From Opitutaceae bacterium (GTDB lineage Bacteria > Verrucomicrobiota > Verrucomicrobiia > Opitutales > Opitutaceae), in assembly GCA_025360455.1 (NCBI GenBank), contig JANYCF010000163.1, positions 1 to 32,405 on the forward strand: a stretch of 32,405 nucleotides of DNA, read 5' to 3'. Position 1 is the first letter of the stretch; the number at the start of each line of letters is the position of its first letter. Below are positions 1 through 9,188 of this stretch, piece after piece. A model generated the notes under the pieces. That model was not told where the DNA came from. It was given only the letters and a program-made list of their open reading frames with translations, and did not search any database. A program made the position numbers and the translations under genes.

Positions 1-588
1 GGCAGCATGAGTTCCAACCAGTCCGGCGAAGGCGAGATCCGCAAAGCCCTCATCGAAGCCGATCTCGTGGACTGCATGGTCGCTCTCCCCGGACAGCTTT
101 TCTACAGCACGCAGATTCCCGTCTGTTTATGGTTTTTGACCAAGGATAAAACAGGTAGGGCGAACCGTCCCGGTGAGCCGAAACGCCGCGACCGCCGCAA
201 ATCCACCCTCTTCATCGACGCGCGAAAAATGGGCACCCTCATCGACCGTGTCCACCGCGAGCTGACCGACGCCGACCTCAACAAGATCACATCCACCTAT
301 CACGCGTGGCGCGGTGATCCCAAAATCGTAAATCGTAAATCCGAAATCGTAAATTACGCGGACGTCGCCGGTTTTTGTAAGTCAGCGACGACGGCGGAGA
401 TTTCCGCTCACGGCCACGTCCTCACGCCCGGCCGCTACGTCGGCGCCGAGGAAGTCGAAGACGACGGTGACCCCTTCGAGGAAAAGATGCCGCGCCTCAT
501 CGCCGAACTGCACACCCAGTTCGCCGAGTCCGCGAAACTGGAGAAAGGCATCCAAGCAAACTTGAGGGGGCTAGGTTATGGCGGGTGA
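1..588 (+). CDS. hsdM: Type I restriction-modification DNA methyltransferase (M) subunit, 3' part only
   Basis: This is the C-terminal part of the HsdM adenine methyltransferase, the subunit that modifies the recognition site and assembles with HsdS and HsdR. The open frame runs from the window edge, so the 5' end and the NPPF catalytic motif lie outside; the ATG at 7 is internal. The visible part has features typical of HsdM C-termini: [20 protein letters not shown], the FIDARKMG segment, [10 protein letters not shown], and [12 protein letters not shown]. Its last 11 bases overlap hsdS, which indicates translational coupling. A heptanucleotide tandem repeat at 323-354 adds the peptide [11 protein letters not shown] at a point where homologues usually have a short link. 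The family call is firm; the effect of the repeat is unknown. Confidence 0.95.
   Translation, partial: GSMSSNQSGEGEIRKALIEADLVDCMVALPGQLFYSTQIPVCLWFLTKDKTGRANRPGEPKRRDRRKSTLFIDARKMGTLIDRVHRELTDADLNKITSTYHAWRGDPKIVNRKSEIVNYADVAGFCKSATTAEISAHGHVLTPGRYVGAEEVEDDGDPFEEKMPRLIAELHTQFAESAKLEKGIQANLRGLGYGG
323..354 (+). repeat. Heptanucleotide tandem repeat inside hsdM
   Basis: The tract consists of units AAATCGT, AAATCGT, AAATCCG and AAATCGT followed by a partial AAAT, about 4.6 units with one imperfect copy. It is AT-rich, unlike the surrounding GC-rich gene, and is read in frame. Gain or loss of one unit would shift the frame because seven is not a multiple of three. Confidence 0.85.
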
Positions 589-1906
589 ATGGGAAACAAC
601 GCTCCTTCGTGACTTGCTGGTCACGACGAAGGATGGCGACTGGGGAAAAGAAAATCCGGAAGACGGCTACGTACCTTATCACATCATTCGCGGCACAGAT
701 TTTCCGGACGTCCGCGTTGGCGACTTGTCATCAGTTCCGCAGCGCTATCTGGCGGAACACACGGTGAAGCGCCGCACGCTCGAACCGGACGACATTCTCA
801 TCGAGACCGCAGGCGGAACCCGAGACCGACCGACTGGCCGTACATTACTCATCACCGAAAAGGTTCTCTCGCGTTTTCGTGGCCCCGTTACATGCGCCAG
901 TTTCGCCCGCTTCCTCCGCATAGACCGAAAGCAAGCCGACCCGCGTTTCGTTTTTTGGTATCTCCAGCACCTTTACGACAAGGGTGAGATGTCGCAGCAC
1001 CAAGTGCAGCACACGGGAGTCGCCCGTTTTCAATACACGCGCTTCGCAGAGACTCAGAACGTCCCGCTCCCATCCCTCGCCGAGCAAAAAGTCATCGCAG
1101 CGGTGCTTGGAGCGCTGGACGACAAGATCGAGTTGAATCGGCGGATGAACACGACGCTGGAGGCAATGGCACGGGCGCTGTTCCAGAGCTGGTTTGTGGA
1201 TTTCGATCCCGTCCGCGCCAAACTCGACGGCCGTAAACCCACCGACCTCGACCCCGCTACAGCCGCCCTCTTTCCCGACTCCTTCCAAGACTCGCGACTC
1301 GGGCATATCCCGACCGATTGGGACGTGCTTCCACTCTATGATACAGCACGGTGGGTAAATGGAGCAGCATTCAAAAACGAAGACTTCTGCGCCGCAGGCG
1401 AAGGTCTTCCCGTCATTAAGATTAGTGAGCTAAAATCCGGAATTAGTATTCAAACAAAATGGTGCCAACGCGACGCCGACGCTGACAAAATAATCGACAC
1501 GGGAGACTTGGTATATTCGTGGTCAGGCAGCCCGGATACATCTCTCGAAGCGTTCCTTTGGAGTGGTGGCCGCGGATTGCTCAATCAGCACATCTTCAAG
1601 GTGATTTCAGCGACGGCGGCAGAAAAACGCTTCGTCTATTACCTCCTCCAATACCTGCGCCCGGTGCTCGTGGAGACGGCGAGGAACAAACAGACCACTG
1701 GCCTCGGTCACGTGACGATTGCCGACATGAAACGCTTGTTGGTCTGTATGCCAAACAAAGCAGTGCTTGCCGCATTCGACAGGAACGTCGCCCCCATCTT
1801 CGACAAGGCCTTCACCAACACGCTCGAATCCCGCACCCTCGCCTCCCTGCGCGACACGCTGCTGCCGAAGCTGCTGAGCGGGGAGTTGAGCGTGCCTGCC
1901 GCCTAA
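578..1906 (+). CDS. hsdS: Type I restriction-modification specificity (S) subunit
   Basis: HsdS sets the DNA recognition sequence of the type I complex. The 442-residue protein shows the standard two-target layout. A first target-recognition domain spans about residues 1-165. A central conserved helix follows with [20 protein letters not shown] and [17 protein letters not shown] at about 166-215. A second recognition domain occupies about 240-400, and the C-terminal helix has [16 protein letters not shown]. The ATG overlaps the hsdM end by 11 bases and is preceded by GAGGGGG about 7 bases upstream, one of the few good ribosome-binding sites here. Length and layout are normal for the family. 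The recognition sequence cannot be read from the protein. Confidence 0.96.
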   Translation: MAGEWETTLLRDLLVTTKDGDWGKENPEDGYVPYHIIRGTDFPDVRVGDLSSVPQRYLAEHTVKRRTLEPDDILIETAGGTRDRPTGRTLLITEKVLSRFRGPVTCASFARFLRIDRKQADPRFVFWYLQHLYDKGEMSQHQVQHTGVARFQYTRFAETQNVPLPSLAEQKVIAAVLGALDDKIELNRRMNTTLEAMARALFQSWFVDFDPVRAKLDGRKPTDLDPATAALFPDSFQDSRLGHIPTDWDVLPLYDTARWVNGAAFKNEDFCAAGEGLPVIKISELKSGISIQTKWCQRDADADKIIDTGDLVYSWSGSPDTSLEAFLWSGGRGLLNQHIFKVISATAAEKRFVYYLLQYLRPVLVETARNKQTTGLGHVTIADMKRLLVCMPNKAVLAAFDRNVAPIFDKAFTNTLESRTLASLRDTLLPKLLSGELSVPAA

Positions 1907-1909
1907 CCG

Positions 1910-2563
1910 ATGGATGTTCTTCAGCTCAACGCCGTGCGCTTTATCCAACCGATGAAAGTCGGGCGGACCGGGCCCTTGCTGCTCGGCTGCGAAGATGCAA
2001 AGAACGGCGGTCACGAGGTCGTGATTAAGCTGCGTGGTCGGGAGATGACCCCGAAGTCGCAACTCGCCGAGCTCATCGCGGCCCAACTCGCCGGTGATCT
2101 GGGACTAGATATTCCCACACCGGCCGTCGTTGACGTGCCGGCAGAACTTGCCGCGATCATATCAGACCCGGTGGTGGCTGCGGCAGTGAAGGCGAGCCCG
2201 GGGCCCAATTTCGGTTCACTGCATCTCGGGACCAGTTTCACGATCTGGCCCAATGGCCGCACCCCCATCGGGCCCATGCGCGATCAGGCGGCGCTCATCT
2301 TCGCCTTCGATGCCTTGGTGCAGAATCCTGACCGGCGCACCATCAATCCCAATCTTTGGGCACGCTCCGACACGATCGGGGTGTTCGACCACGAACAGGC
2401 GTTCGCTTTTCTCTACACCACAATCTTGGGGGACCCGCCGAAACCGTGGGTCGCGGCCAACCAAATTATGGGCTTCCGCTTCCTTGAGCAACATGTGTTC
2501 TATCCCGCGTTGCGCGGAGGCACGGTTGACCTTGTAGGGTTCGAAGATCGGCTCAAAAACTGA
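1910..2563 (+). CDS. HipA-like kinase (HipA_2 type), C-terminus lost by a frameshift
   Basis: This 217-residue frame begins 3 bases after hsdS and resembles the HipA-like kinase family related to the HipA toxin kinase. Visible motifs are an N-lobe VVIKL with Lys40, a catalytic-loop-like segment ALVQNPDRRTINPNLW at about 135-150, and a metal-binding-type segment IGVFDHEQAF at about 156-165. The frame stops at a TGA immediately after an A5 run. The -1 frame then continues with a sequence that fits the missing C-terminal helices, listed separately. The protein is therefore truncated, restored by frameshifting, or affected by a one-base sequencing error. Substrate and toxin activity are not shown. 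In many genomes this family sits next to a DUF3037 gene, as here. The fold call is fairly strong and the function inferred. Confidence 0.75.
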   Translation: MDVLQLNAVRFIQPMKVGRTGPLLLGCEDAKNGGHEVVIKLRGREMTPKSQLAELIAAQLAGDLGLDIPTPAVVDVPAELAAIISDPVVAAAVKASPGPNFGSLHLGTSFTIWPNGRTPIGPMRDQAALIFAFDALVQNPDRRTINPNLWARSDTIGVFDHEQAFAFLYTTILGDPPKPWVAANQIMGFRFLEQHVFYPALRGGTVDLVGFEDRLKN

Positions 2564-2712
2564 CCAAGAGCCGGATTGAAGGCTATTTCGAAGCCGTGCC
2601 TAAAGAGTGGCGTAGCGGCCACGATCTGTGCGAGAAGATAGCTGCTTATCTCGACGAAGCCCGCAAGGAACGGACCAAGTTGATCTCATTTCTAAAACAT
2701 TTCCTACGATGA
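2555..2712 (+). pseudogene. Out-of-frame C-terminal continuation of the HipA-like kinase
   Basis: Past the TGA at 2561, the -1 frame reads LTKSRIEGYFEAVPKEW, then an AAYLDEARKER helix and SFLKHFLR, ending with TGA at 2710-2712. This suits the end of a HipA-like protein, and one extra A in the A5 run at 2555-2559 would join the two parts. The terminal ATGA overlaps the start of the DUF3037 gene, as expected of an intact operon. The track's 2628 start for the next ORF is a different frame over the same DNA. Confidence 0.75.
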
Positions 2713-3557
2713 AAACCAACTACAGCTACGTCACTCTTCGCTATGTGCATGACGTTGTCACCGGCGAATTCGTCAATATCGGCGTGGTCATCTACGCTCC
2801 CGACCAACGCAGCTTAAAGGCACGGTTTACGACCTCGTATGAGCGCCTCAATGCGATCTTCCTCAAGATCGACCATAATCATTTCCGGGCGATGGTGCGC
2901 TATCTCGGCAACCGGTTTTCCGAGATGACAGATGAGCTGAGCAATTCATTGCAACTTATGCCGGTCACCGGGATCACCGAACTCGTGCGCAAGGTGCTGC
3001 CACCGGACGACAGTTCACTCCAGTGGTCTGAAGCTGGCGGCGGCATAACCTCCAATGTGGAGCAAGCGATGAAAGAACTTTATGCAAGACTGGTAGAACG
3101 TTACGAACGGACATCAGAACTGCAAAGTCGCTCTGACGATGATATTGCCCGTCCATTCAAGGCAAAGCTGGACCGAAAGATGGTCGGGCCAAAAGTCGCT
3201 GAAAAACAAATCGCCGCCAAGGACTACGACTACCGGTTCCAATTCGCTTGGAAAAACTCGATCTGGCACCTCTACGAACCCGTGTCTTTCGATCTGGTAG
3301 ATCCGAACAGCATTGTGGAAAAAGCCAATAAATGGCTGGGCCGCGGCATCGCGCTGCAGGACGCCAGTGAGAAATTTAAACTCTATTTTCTCCTGGGTGA
3401 GCCGAAGTTGCCGGCAACACGCAAGGCCTTTGATCATGCCCAGCATCTCCTGCAAAAAATCCCGGGCAAAATGGAGTTGGTGCGCGAAAATGAACTGGAG
3501 GATTTTACGGAGAAAGTAGCGGAAGATATCGCAAAGCACGACCGGTTGCAGTCCTGA
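2709..3557 (+). CDS. DUF3037 family protein
   Basis: The protein begins MKTNYSYVTLRYVHD and continues with TGEFVNIGVVIYAPD, which is the DUF3037 signature. The family has no established biochemical function. It is typically encoded beside HipA-like kinases, matching this order, so the pair probably works as one module. I place the start at ATG 2709 instead of the upstream codon at 2628, because this ATG overlaps the kinase's continued stop (ATGA) and the family motif begins at once. About 282 residues. The C-terminal half is mixed and charged (ERYERTSELQSRSDDD), with no membrane segment or signal peptide, so it is probably cytoplasmic. Confidence 0.85.
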   Translation: MKTNYSYVTLRYVHDVVTGEFVNIGVVIYAPDQRSLKARFTTSYERLNAIFLKIDHNHFRAMVRYLGNRFSEMTDELSNSLQLMPVTGITELVRKVLPPDDSSLQWSEAGGGITSNVEQAMKELYARLVERYERTSELQSRSDDDIARPFKAKLDRKMVGPKVAEKQIAAKDYDYRFQFAWKNSIWHLYEPVSFDLVDPNSIVEKANKWLGRGIALQDASEKFKLYFLLGEPKLPATRKAFDHAQHLLQKIPGKMELVRENELEDFTEKVAEDIAKHDRLQS

Positions 3558-3607
3558 CGGTGAGCCTCAAAGCCGGCGTATTTGAATCAACGGCCGTATT
3601 TTTTATT

Positions 3608-4921
3608 ATGGCGACCCAACGCGCACTTTCTGAACTCACCCGGGAGGAACTGCATGATCTCATCTGGTCCCTGCCGGCGACAAAACTTGCGGCAGACTTT
3701 GGCGTCTCCGATGTGGCGGTCGCCAAACGCTGTCGAAAGCTGAATGTGCCCCGGCCCGCGCGCGGCTACTGGGCCAAGATCGAAGCCGGACATAAACCGA
3801 AAAAACCGCCGCTGCCGGCCTCTCCGGCGGACGCGTTTGCCGAGCAAGTTTTGCAGCCCATCGCATCCAGCATCGCCCTGCCGGCAGAGACCGAAATCCT
3901 GCATCCCGTGGCAGTGCAATTTCTCGCGGCCATCAAATCATCGGCGTTGAGCCATGATAAGCAGCGCGTGCATCTGAAGGAACCGGAGTTCCCCGAAGCC
4001 GATATTTCCAAAGCCCAGGCACCGCGCGCCGCCGGGGTCTTGCAGACCCTGTTCACTCTGGTCGAGTCGCGCGGCATCCCGTTCCGGAAGAACCAGGGCA
4101 AATACGACGGCGGCTACTTCCGAAAGGGAAATGATCGTCTTCATTTCAAGATCGAAGAGGAACTGATCGACAAGCCGGCGAGTCCCGGTCGCCGGAGAAA
4201 CCATTACTCCAACTGGCAGCAGCAGGAGAACAAAGTGGCGGGCGGGCGCCTGACGTTTTCGGTCAATCCCGAAAACTATGGGAAACAGCAGGAGAAGCGC
4301 TGGAGCGAGAGCGAGAAAATGCCCCTCGAAGCCATCGTTGCCGCGATGGCGAAGGAGATTTGCCGTCACTTCATGGAATTGCAGAAGAGGCATGCCGCTG
4401 AGGTGATCGAACGCGAGAAGCAGCGGGTCGAGGCGGAGATTCGCTGGAAAAAACATCAGGAAGAGGAGGCCATTCGCATTGAGCAGGAGAAGAAGCGCAA
4501 GCATGCCGCGGCGCTGGAGGCGGTCGCACGAAATCGGGAGGAGGATCTGCTGAAAGCCGCCGAGTGGTGGCGGCTTCACCGTGGCATCGACGACTTCATC
4601 GCTGACTGCGAACGCCGCTGGCGTGCCGCCCAATCCGGTGAATTGTCGCCCGAGCAACAGGCGTGGCTCGCTTGGGCGCGCGAGGTGGCAACGGGGGTGT
4701 CCCCGTTAGCGACCGGCTATCCCGATCCCGCTAAAGACGGCGTTTTCGATCCGGCGACCGTTCCGTTCGGTGGCCCCTATCCGGAGCAGCGCAAGTTTCC
4801 CCAACCACCGACCATGCCGGCGATACCCGCGCCGGTGGTGGTGAAGCAGGGCTACGGCGAGCCAAGCCATCAGCCCGCATCCAACCCGTATCCGTTCTGG
4901 TTAAAATATCAGCGGAGATAG
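3608..4921 (+). CDS. Helix-turn-helix and coiled-coil protein of unknown function
   Basis: The N-terminus has LTREELHDLIWSLPATKLAA followed by FGVSDVAVAKRCRKLNVPRP and RGYWAKIEAG. This is a recurrent bacterial DNA-binding-type helix-turn-helix seen in otherwise uncharacterised proteins. A long charged segment at about residues 255-345, rich in EKQRVEAEIRWKK-type repeats, is predicted coiled coil. The C-terminus is proline-rich. I prefer ATG 3608, 13 codons before the HTH region; the frame is open up to a GTG at 3560, only 2 bases after the DUF3037 stop, which would couple it more tightly. The position between DUF3037 and DUF3800 inside an RM locus suggests a defence or regulatory role, but no catalytic motif is visible. 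Confidence 0.7.
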   Translation: MATQRALSELTREELHDLIWSLPATKLAADFGVSDVAVAKRCRKLNVPRPARGYWAKIEAGHKPKKPPLPASPADAFAEQVLQPIASSIALPAETEILHPVAVQFLAAIKSSALSHDKQRVHLKEPEFPEADISKAQAPRAAGVLQTLFTLVESRGIPFRKNQGKYDGGYFRKGNDRLHFKIEEELIDKPASPGRRRNHYSNWQQQENKVAGGRLTFSVNPENYGKQQEKRWSESEKMPLEAIVAAMAKEICRHFMELQKRHAAEVIEREKQRVEAEIRWKKHQEEEAIRIEQEKKRKHAAALEAVARNREEDLLKAAEWWRLHRGIDDFIADCERRWRAAQSGELSPEQQAWLAWAREVATGVSPLATGYPDPAKDGVFDPATVPFGGPYPEQRKFPQPPTMPAIPAPVVVKQGYGEPSHQPASNPYPFWLKYQRR

Positions 4922-4985
4922 TACTACCCCACGATCCCTCTCGCGCATGACACCATTCCATACCAGCATGGTGGAAATTTGAATC

Positions 4986-5651
4986 ATGGCTGATCGATTC
5001 CTCTATATCTTTCTCGATGAAGCCGGAAATCTTGATTTCTCAAAAACCGGCACGAAGTTCTTTCTGCTGGGCGCGATCACCAAAGAGCGGCCGTTTCACG
5101 CCTACAAGGAGCTGACGGAACTGAAATACGATCTCACGGAATTGGGCACCGAGCTGGAATATTTTCATGCCTCAGAAAATGCGCAGCCAGTGCGCAATCG
5201 GATGTTTGATATTATCTGCCGCAATTTAGCCGGAGTGCGGATCGATGCTCTGGTCGTTGAGAAGCGTAAGACGGGGCCGGCTCTTCAAACCGAGGAGAAG
5301 TTTTACGCCCGGATGCTCGGCTATCTGCTTAAGTATATTCTGAATCAACACGACCTCGGGCAATTCAAGGAGGTACTGGTCTTCACCGATAGCATCCCCA
5401 TTCAGAAAAAACGATCCACCATCGAAAAGGCGATCAAGACAACTTTGGCAGAACTACTGCCCGCCACAGCAAAGTACTGGCTACTGCATCACTGTTCCAA
5501 ATCAAACCTAGACCTGCAAATTGCCGACTACTGCACCTGGGCCATCTACCGCAAATGGAACATGGGCGACGCCAGATCCTATGAGCATATCAAACCGGCC
5601 GTGACGTCTGAGTTCGACATCTTTCGCTCCGGTACAATTCTCTATTACTGA
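4986..5651 (+). CDS. DUF3800 domain protein
   Basis: The 221-residue protein opens with YIFLDEAGNLDF and ends with LDLQIADYCTWAIYRKW plus a GDARSYEHI segment, the hallmark ends of DUF3800. That family is thought to have an RNase H-like fold with acidic residues such as the DEAG aspartate. It is frequent in mobile and defence regions, and no activity has been settled. It starts 64 bases after the previous gene and is preceded by GGTGGA, a modest ribosome-binding site. Length is normal for the family. A nuclease role in the restriction locus is a reasonable inference only. Confidence 0.85.
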   Translation: MADRFLYIFLDEAGNLDFSKTGTKFFLLGAITKERPFHAYKELTELKYDLTELGTELEYFHASENAQPVRNRMFDIICRNLAGVRIDALVVEKRKTGPALQTEEKFYARMLGYLLKYILNQHDLGQFKEVLVFTDSIPIQKKRSTIEKAIKTTLAELLPATAKYWLLHHCSKSNLDLQIADYCTWAIYRKWNMGDARSYEHIKPAVTSEFDIFRSGTILYY

Positions 5652-5673
5652 TGCGCCGGACCTCAAAAAGCGA

Positions 5674-5726
5674 CCACCCCGGCTACTCTTGCGAGAGAAC
5701 CCATTGGGTTCTTATTACCGGGGTGG
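5674..5726. repeat. Nested inverted repeat between the DUF3800 gene and hsdR
   Basis: An outer perfect 9-bp stem (CCACCCCGG / CCGGGGTGG) encloses an inner perfect 7-bp stem (AGAACCC / GGGTTCT) with a 3-base loop. No T-run follows on the + strand, so this is not a classic intrinsic terminator. It lies 23 bases after the DUF3800 stop in the 201-bp gap before hsdR. Confidence 0.7.
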
Positions 5727-5852
5727 AACCTTTAAATTGGTCAGAAACCGCGTTTGCAACGGTCTCAGTAGCTTTATTCACATAAGTGAATTGGCTGTGA
5801 AACACATCGACCCAATCCTCATAAAAGTAAAGAGTTTCGTTTCCACCGCCTC

Positions 5853-8800
5853 ATGAGCCTCAATGAATCCATAGTCGAAGCAGCCGCCTTGGAATGGTTT
5901 GGTGAGCTGGGCTACGCCATCGGCCATGGACCGCACATGGCGCCCGGTGAACCGGCGGCGGAGCGGGATGGATTTGGCGACGTGGTATTGGTGGGGCGTT
6001 TGCACGAGGCGATCCGGCGGATGAACCCGGCCATTCCCGAGGACGCACGGGAAGAGGCTTTGCGCAAGGTGCTGCGGGTCGGGACTCCTTCGCTTACGCA
6101 AACGAACCGCGCTTTTTACCGGATGTTGCGTGATGGCGTGCCGGTAGAGTATCCACGGCCAGACGGCAGCATTGCGGGCGATGATGTGCGGTTGGTGAAT
6201 TTTGATGATGTACAGGCGAACGACTGGTTGGCGGTGAATCAGTTCACGGTGATCGAAGGGCAACACAATCGCCGGCCGGACATCATAATTTTCGTCAATG
6301 GGCTGCCGCTCGGCCTGATTGAGCTGAAAAACGCAGCGGATGAGGACGCGGATATATGGGCTGCTTACCGACAACTTCAAACTTACAAGTTCGAGATCGG
6401 TTCGCTTTTGAATTACAATGCGGCGCTGGTGGTGAGTGATGGCTTGCAGGCGCGCATTGGCTCTCTCACGGCCAACCAGGAGTGGTTCAAGGTCTGGCGC
6501 ACGATCGAGGGTGATGGTGATGCGCCGAAGAATGCCTTGGAGCTGGAGGTGCTGGTGCGCGGCGTGTTCGATCGGCAATGCTTCCTCGACCTGTTGCAGC
6601 ATTTCATCGTCTTCGAGGAAGATCCTGATTCGGGCGCGCTGCACAAGATCATCGCGGGCTACCATCAGTTCCATGCGGTGAATGCAGCGGTGGAGGAAAC
6701 GGTGCGTGCCAGCGGGATGGATATCGATTGGCAGAAGCCGGGTGAGGGTGAACAAGGCACTTATTGGGCTGGTCGGATGCACGGTGGCAAACCGGGTGAT
6801 CGGCGGGCCGGCGTGGTCTGGCACACGCAAGGCAGTGGAAAAAGTTTCTCGATGCTCTTCTATGCCGCCCGTGTGGTGCGGCATCCGGCAATGCAGAACC
6901 CGACGCTGGTGGTGCTGACGGATCGCAACGATCTCGACGACCAGCTCTTCGGCCAGTTCCAGCGCTGCCACGATATTCTCGGTCAGACACCGGTGCAGGC
7001 CAGTGGGCGCGAGCATTTGCGGGAGCTGCTGAATCGGGCGAGCGGCGGCGTGGTGTTCACGACCATTCACAAGTTCGCGGCGGAAAAGGGCGAGGAGATT
7101 CCCGAGCTGAGCGCACGGCAAAATATCGTCGTGATCGCGGATGAAGCGCACCGCAGCCAGTATGGATTTGGCGGCAAAGTAAATGAGAAGACCGGCGAGA
7201 TGTCCTACGGTTTCGCCAGCAACCTGCGCGATGCCTTGCCGAACGCGTCATTCATCGGTTTCACCGGCACACCCATCGAAAAGGCGGACGCGAACACGCG
7301 GGCGATCTTCGGTGATTACATTTCTATCTACGACATCCAGCGCGCTGTCGCCGACAAGGCTACGGTGCCGATCTACTACGAGAGCCGAATTTCCAAGCTT
7401 AGTCTGAACGCCGCGGCTTTGCCCAAGATCGACGCCGAATTCGAGGAGATCACCGAAGGCGAGGAGATGACGAAGAAGGAGAAACTTAAAACCAAGTGGG
7501 CTGCGCTGGAGGCGCTCGTAGGCGATCCCAAACGCATCGCGCTCGTGGCCGCCGATCTGGTGACGCATTTTGAGAAACGCGTGGAGGCGATGGACGGCAA
7601 AGCGATGATCGTCTGTATGAGCCGTCGAATTTGCGTGGATCTCTGCAATGCTCTTATCTCGCTGCGTCCCGACTGGGCCAGCGCCAAGGACGACGATTTT
7701 GAACTAGAAAAGGACAGGAGCTTTCTGGTGAAAGTGGTGATGACCGGTAGCGCCGACGACGGCCCAAACTGGCAGCCACACATCCGCAACAAAGACAAAC
7801 GTCGCAAACTGGCGAACCGTTTCAAGGACTCCAAAGATCCGTTCCGCATCGTGATCGTGCGCGACATGTGGCTGACCGGCTTCGACGCGCCCTGCCTGCA
7901 TACGATGTATGCCGACAAGCCTATGCAAGGCCACGGCCTCATGCAGGCGATCGCCCGCGTGAACCGTGTGTTCCGCGACAAACCCGGCGGACTGGTGGTG
8001 GATTACCTCGGCCTTGCCGACCAACTGAAGCAGGCACTCATCACTTACACCGAAAGCGGCGGCCAAGGGAATCCTACCCTCGATACCGCCCAGGCCATCG
8101 CCGTGATGCTGGAGAAACACGGGATCGTCTGCGATCTGATGCATAGTTTTAGTTGGGACAAGTGGACGACCGGTAAACCCACCGAGCGCCTTGCGCTCAT
8201 CCCCGCTGGACAAGAACATGTTCTCGCGCAGGAGAACGGCAAGAAACGCTTCGTGCAGGTGGTCACCGAGCTCACCCGCGCTTTCGCCCTCTGCGCCTCC
8301 AGTGATGACGCCACAGAAATCCGCGATGATGTGAGTTTCTTCCAAGCCATTCAGGCTGCCTTGAACAAGCAGACCACGAACACCAATAAGTCGCCCGAGC
8401 AAATCGATGCCGCCATCCGCCAGCTCGTATCCGGTGCAATCACAACCGATGGCAAGATCATCGACGTGTTCACCGCCGCCGGCTTACCGAAGCCGGACAT
8501 CAGTATTCTGTCCGATCAATTCCTCGCCGAAGTCCGCGGGCTCAAGCACAAGAACGTCGCGACAGAATTGCTCGAGAAGTTGCTCAGAAATGAACTCAAA
8601 GTTCGTTCGAAGCGCAACCTCGTCCAGGCACAGGTCTTTTCGGAGAAGCTCAAGCAAGCGCTCAATGCTTACCATAACCGCGCCATCTCCACGATGCAGG
8701 TGCTGGAGGAGTTGATCGCACTCGCCAAGGAAATGGACGCCGCCAGCAAACGTGGGCAGTATCTCGGCCTGACTGACGATGAAGTCGCCTTCTATGACGC

Positions 8801-9053
8801 GCTCGCCGCCAACGAAAGTGCGGTCAAAGCAATGGGCGACGATAAACTAAAAGTCATCGCCGCGGAGCTAATCACCAAAGTCCGTCAAAGCGTGACGATC
8901 GACTGGACCCTCCGCGAAAGCGCCCGCGCCAAGATCAAGGTTATGGTAAAACGAATCCTGAACAAATACGGCTACCCACCCGACTTGCAGGAAGAAGCCG
9001 TGAAGACGGTGTTAGCCCAAGCGGAGCTCCTTTGTGCCGAGTGGGCCGTTTGA
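5853..9053 (+). CDS. hsdR: Type I restriction enzyme endonuclease/translocase (R) subunit
   Basis: HsdR cuts unmodified DNA after ATP-driven translocation. The 1066-residue protein has the normal order. An N-terminal PD-(D/E)xK nuclease has RPDIIIF near residue 141 and LIELKN near 157. Walker [11 protein letters not shown], is near 322. A helicase motif [13 protein letters not shown], is near 428, followed by FTGTPIEK. The second RecA lobe has [16 protein letters not shown] and ends with the motif VI-like [15 protein letters not shown]. The C-terminal helical domain that binds the methylase core follows. All key residues appear intact. The gene is separated from hsdMS by four accessory genes and a 201-bp gap with a nested hairpin, so it may have its own promoter, though none is clear. 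No strong ribosome-binding site precedes the ATG. Confidence 0.97.
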   Translation: MSLNESIVEAAALEWFGELGYAIGHGPHMAPGEPAAERDGFGDVVLVGRLHEAIRRMNPAIPEDAREEALRKVLRVGTPSLTQTNRAFYRMLRDGVPVEYPRPDGSIAGDDVRLVNFDDVQANDWLAVNQFTVIEGQHNRRPDIIIFVNGLPLGLIELKNAADEDADIWAAYRQLQTYKFEIGSLLNYNAALVVSDGLQARIGSLTANQEWFKVWRTIEGDGDAPKNALELEVLVRGVFDRQCFLDLLQHFIVFEEDPDSGALHKIIAGYHQFHAVNAAVEETVRASGMDIDWQKPGEGEQGTYWAGRMHGGKPGDRRAGVVWHTQGSGKSFSMLFYAARVVRHPAMQNPTLVVLTDRNDLDDQLFGQFQRCHDILGQTPVQASGREHLRELLNRASGGVVFTTIHKFAAEKGEEIPELSARQNIVVIADEAHRSQYGFGGKVNEKTGEMSYGFASNLRDALPNASFIGFTGTPIEKADANTRAIFGDYISIYDIQRAVADKATVPIYYESRISKLSLNAAALPKIDAEFEEITEGEEMTKKEKLKTKWAALEALVGDPKRIALVAADLVTHFEKRVEAMDGKAMIVCMSRRICVDLCNALISLRPDWASAKDDDFELEKDRSFLVKVVMTGSADDGPNWQPHIRNKDKRRKLANRFKDSKDPFRIVIVRDMWLTGFDAPCLHTMYADKPMQGHGLMQAIARVNRVFRDKPGGLVVDYLGLADQLKQALITYTESGGQGNPTLDTAQAIAVMLEKHGIVCDLMHSFSWDKWTTGKPTERLALIPAGQEHVLAQENGKKRFVQVVTELTRAFALCASSDDATEIRDDVSFFQAIQAALNKQTTNTNKSPEQIDAAIRQLVSGAITTDGKIIDVFTAAGLPKPDISILSDQFLAEVRGLKHKNVATELLEKLLRNELKVRSKRNLVQAQVFSEKLKQALNAYHNRAISTMQVLEELIALAKEMDAASKRGQYLGLTDDEVAFYDALAANESAVKAMGDDKLKVIAAELITKVRQSVTIDWTLRESARAKIKVMVKRILNKYGYPPDLQEEAVKTVLAQAELLCAEWAV

Positions 9054-9188
9054 TCTCCAAGTTGTTCACTGCACTTTTCGAAAATTTTTTCGGTTCTTCT
9101 CTCATTTCTTAGATCGACCAATCCCGCACCTCGCGCAGGAACGAACCTCACTCACTTTCCAGAAATAAATTCCCGTTCGTCCTCTTCT

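Noticed and set aside
2555-2563. Classic programmed -1 frameshift site
   Set aside because: CAAAAAC does not fit the X-XXY-YYZ pattern well and I see no strong downstream structure; a lost A is simpler, so it is kept only as an alternative.
2628-2708. Upstream start for the DUF3037 gene
   Set aside because: It overlaps the out-of-frame end of the kinase and adds residues not fitting the family; ATG 2709 gives an ATGA overlap and the expected N-terminus.
5778-7151. 457-aa ORF on the - strand
   Set aside because: Fully antisense to hsdR, whose motifs are intact; Arg/His/Ile-rich composition is typical of a shadow frame.
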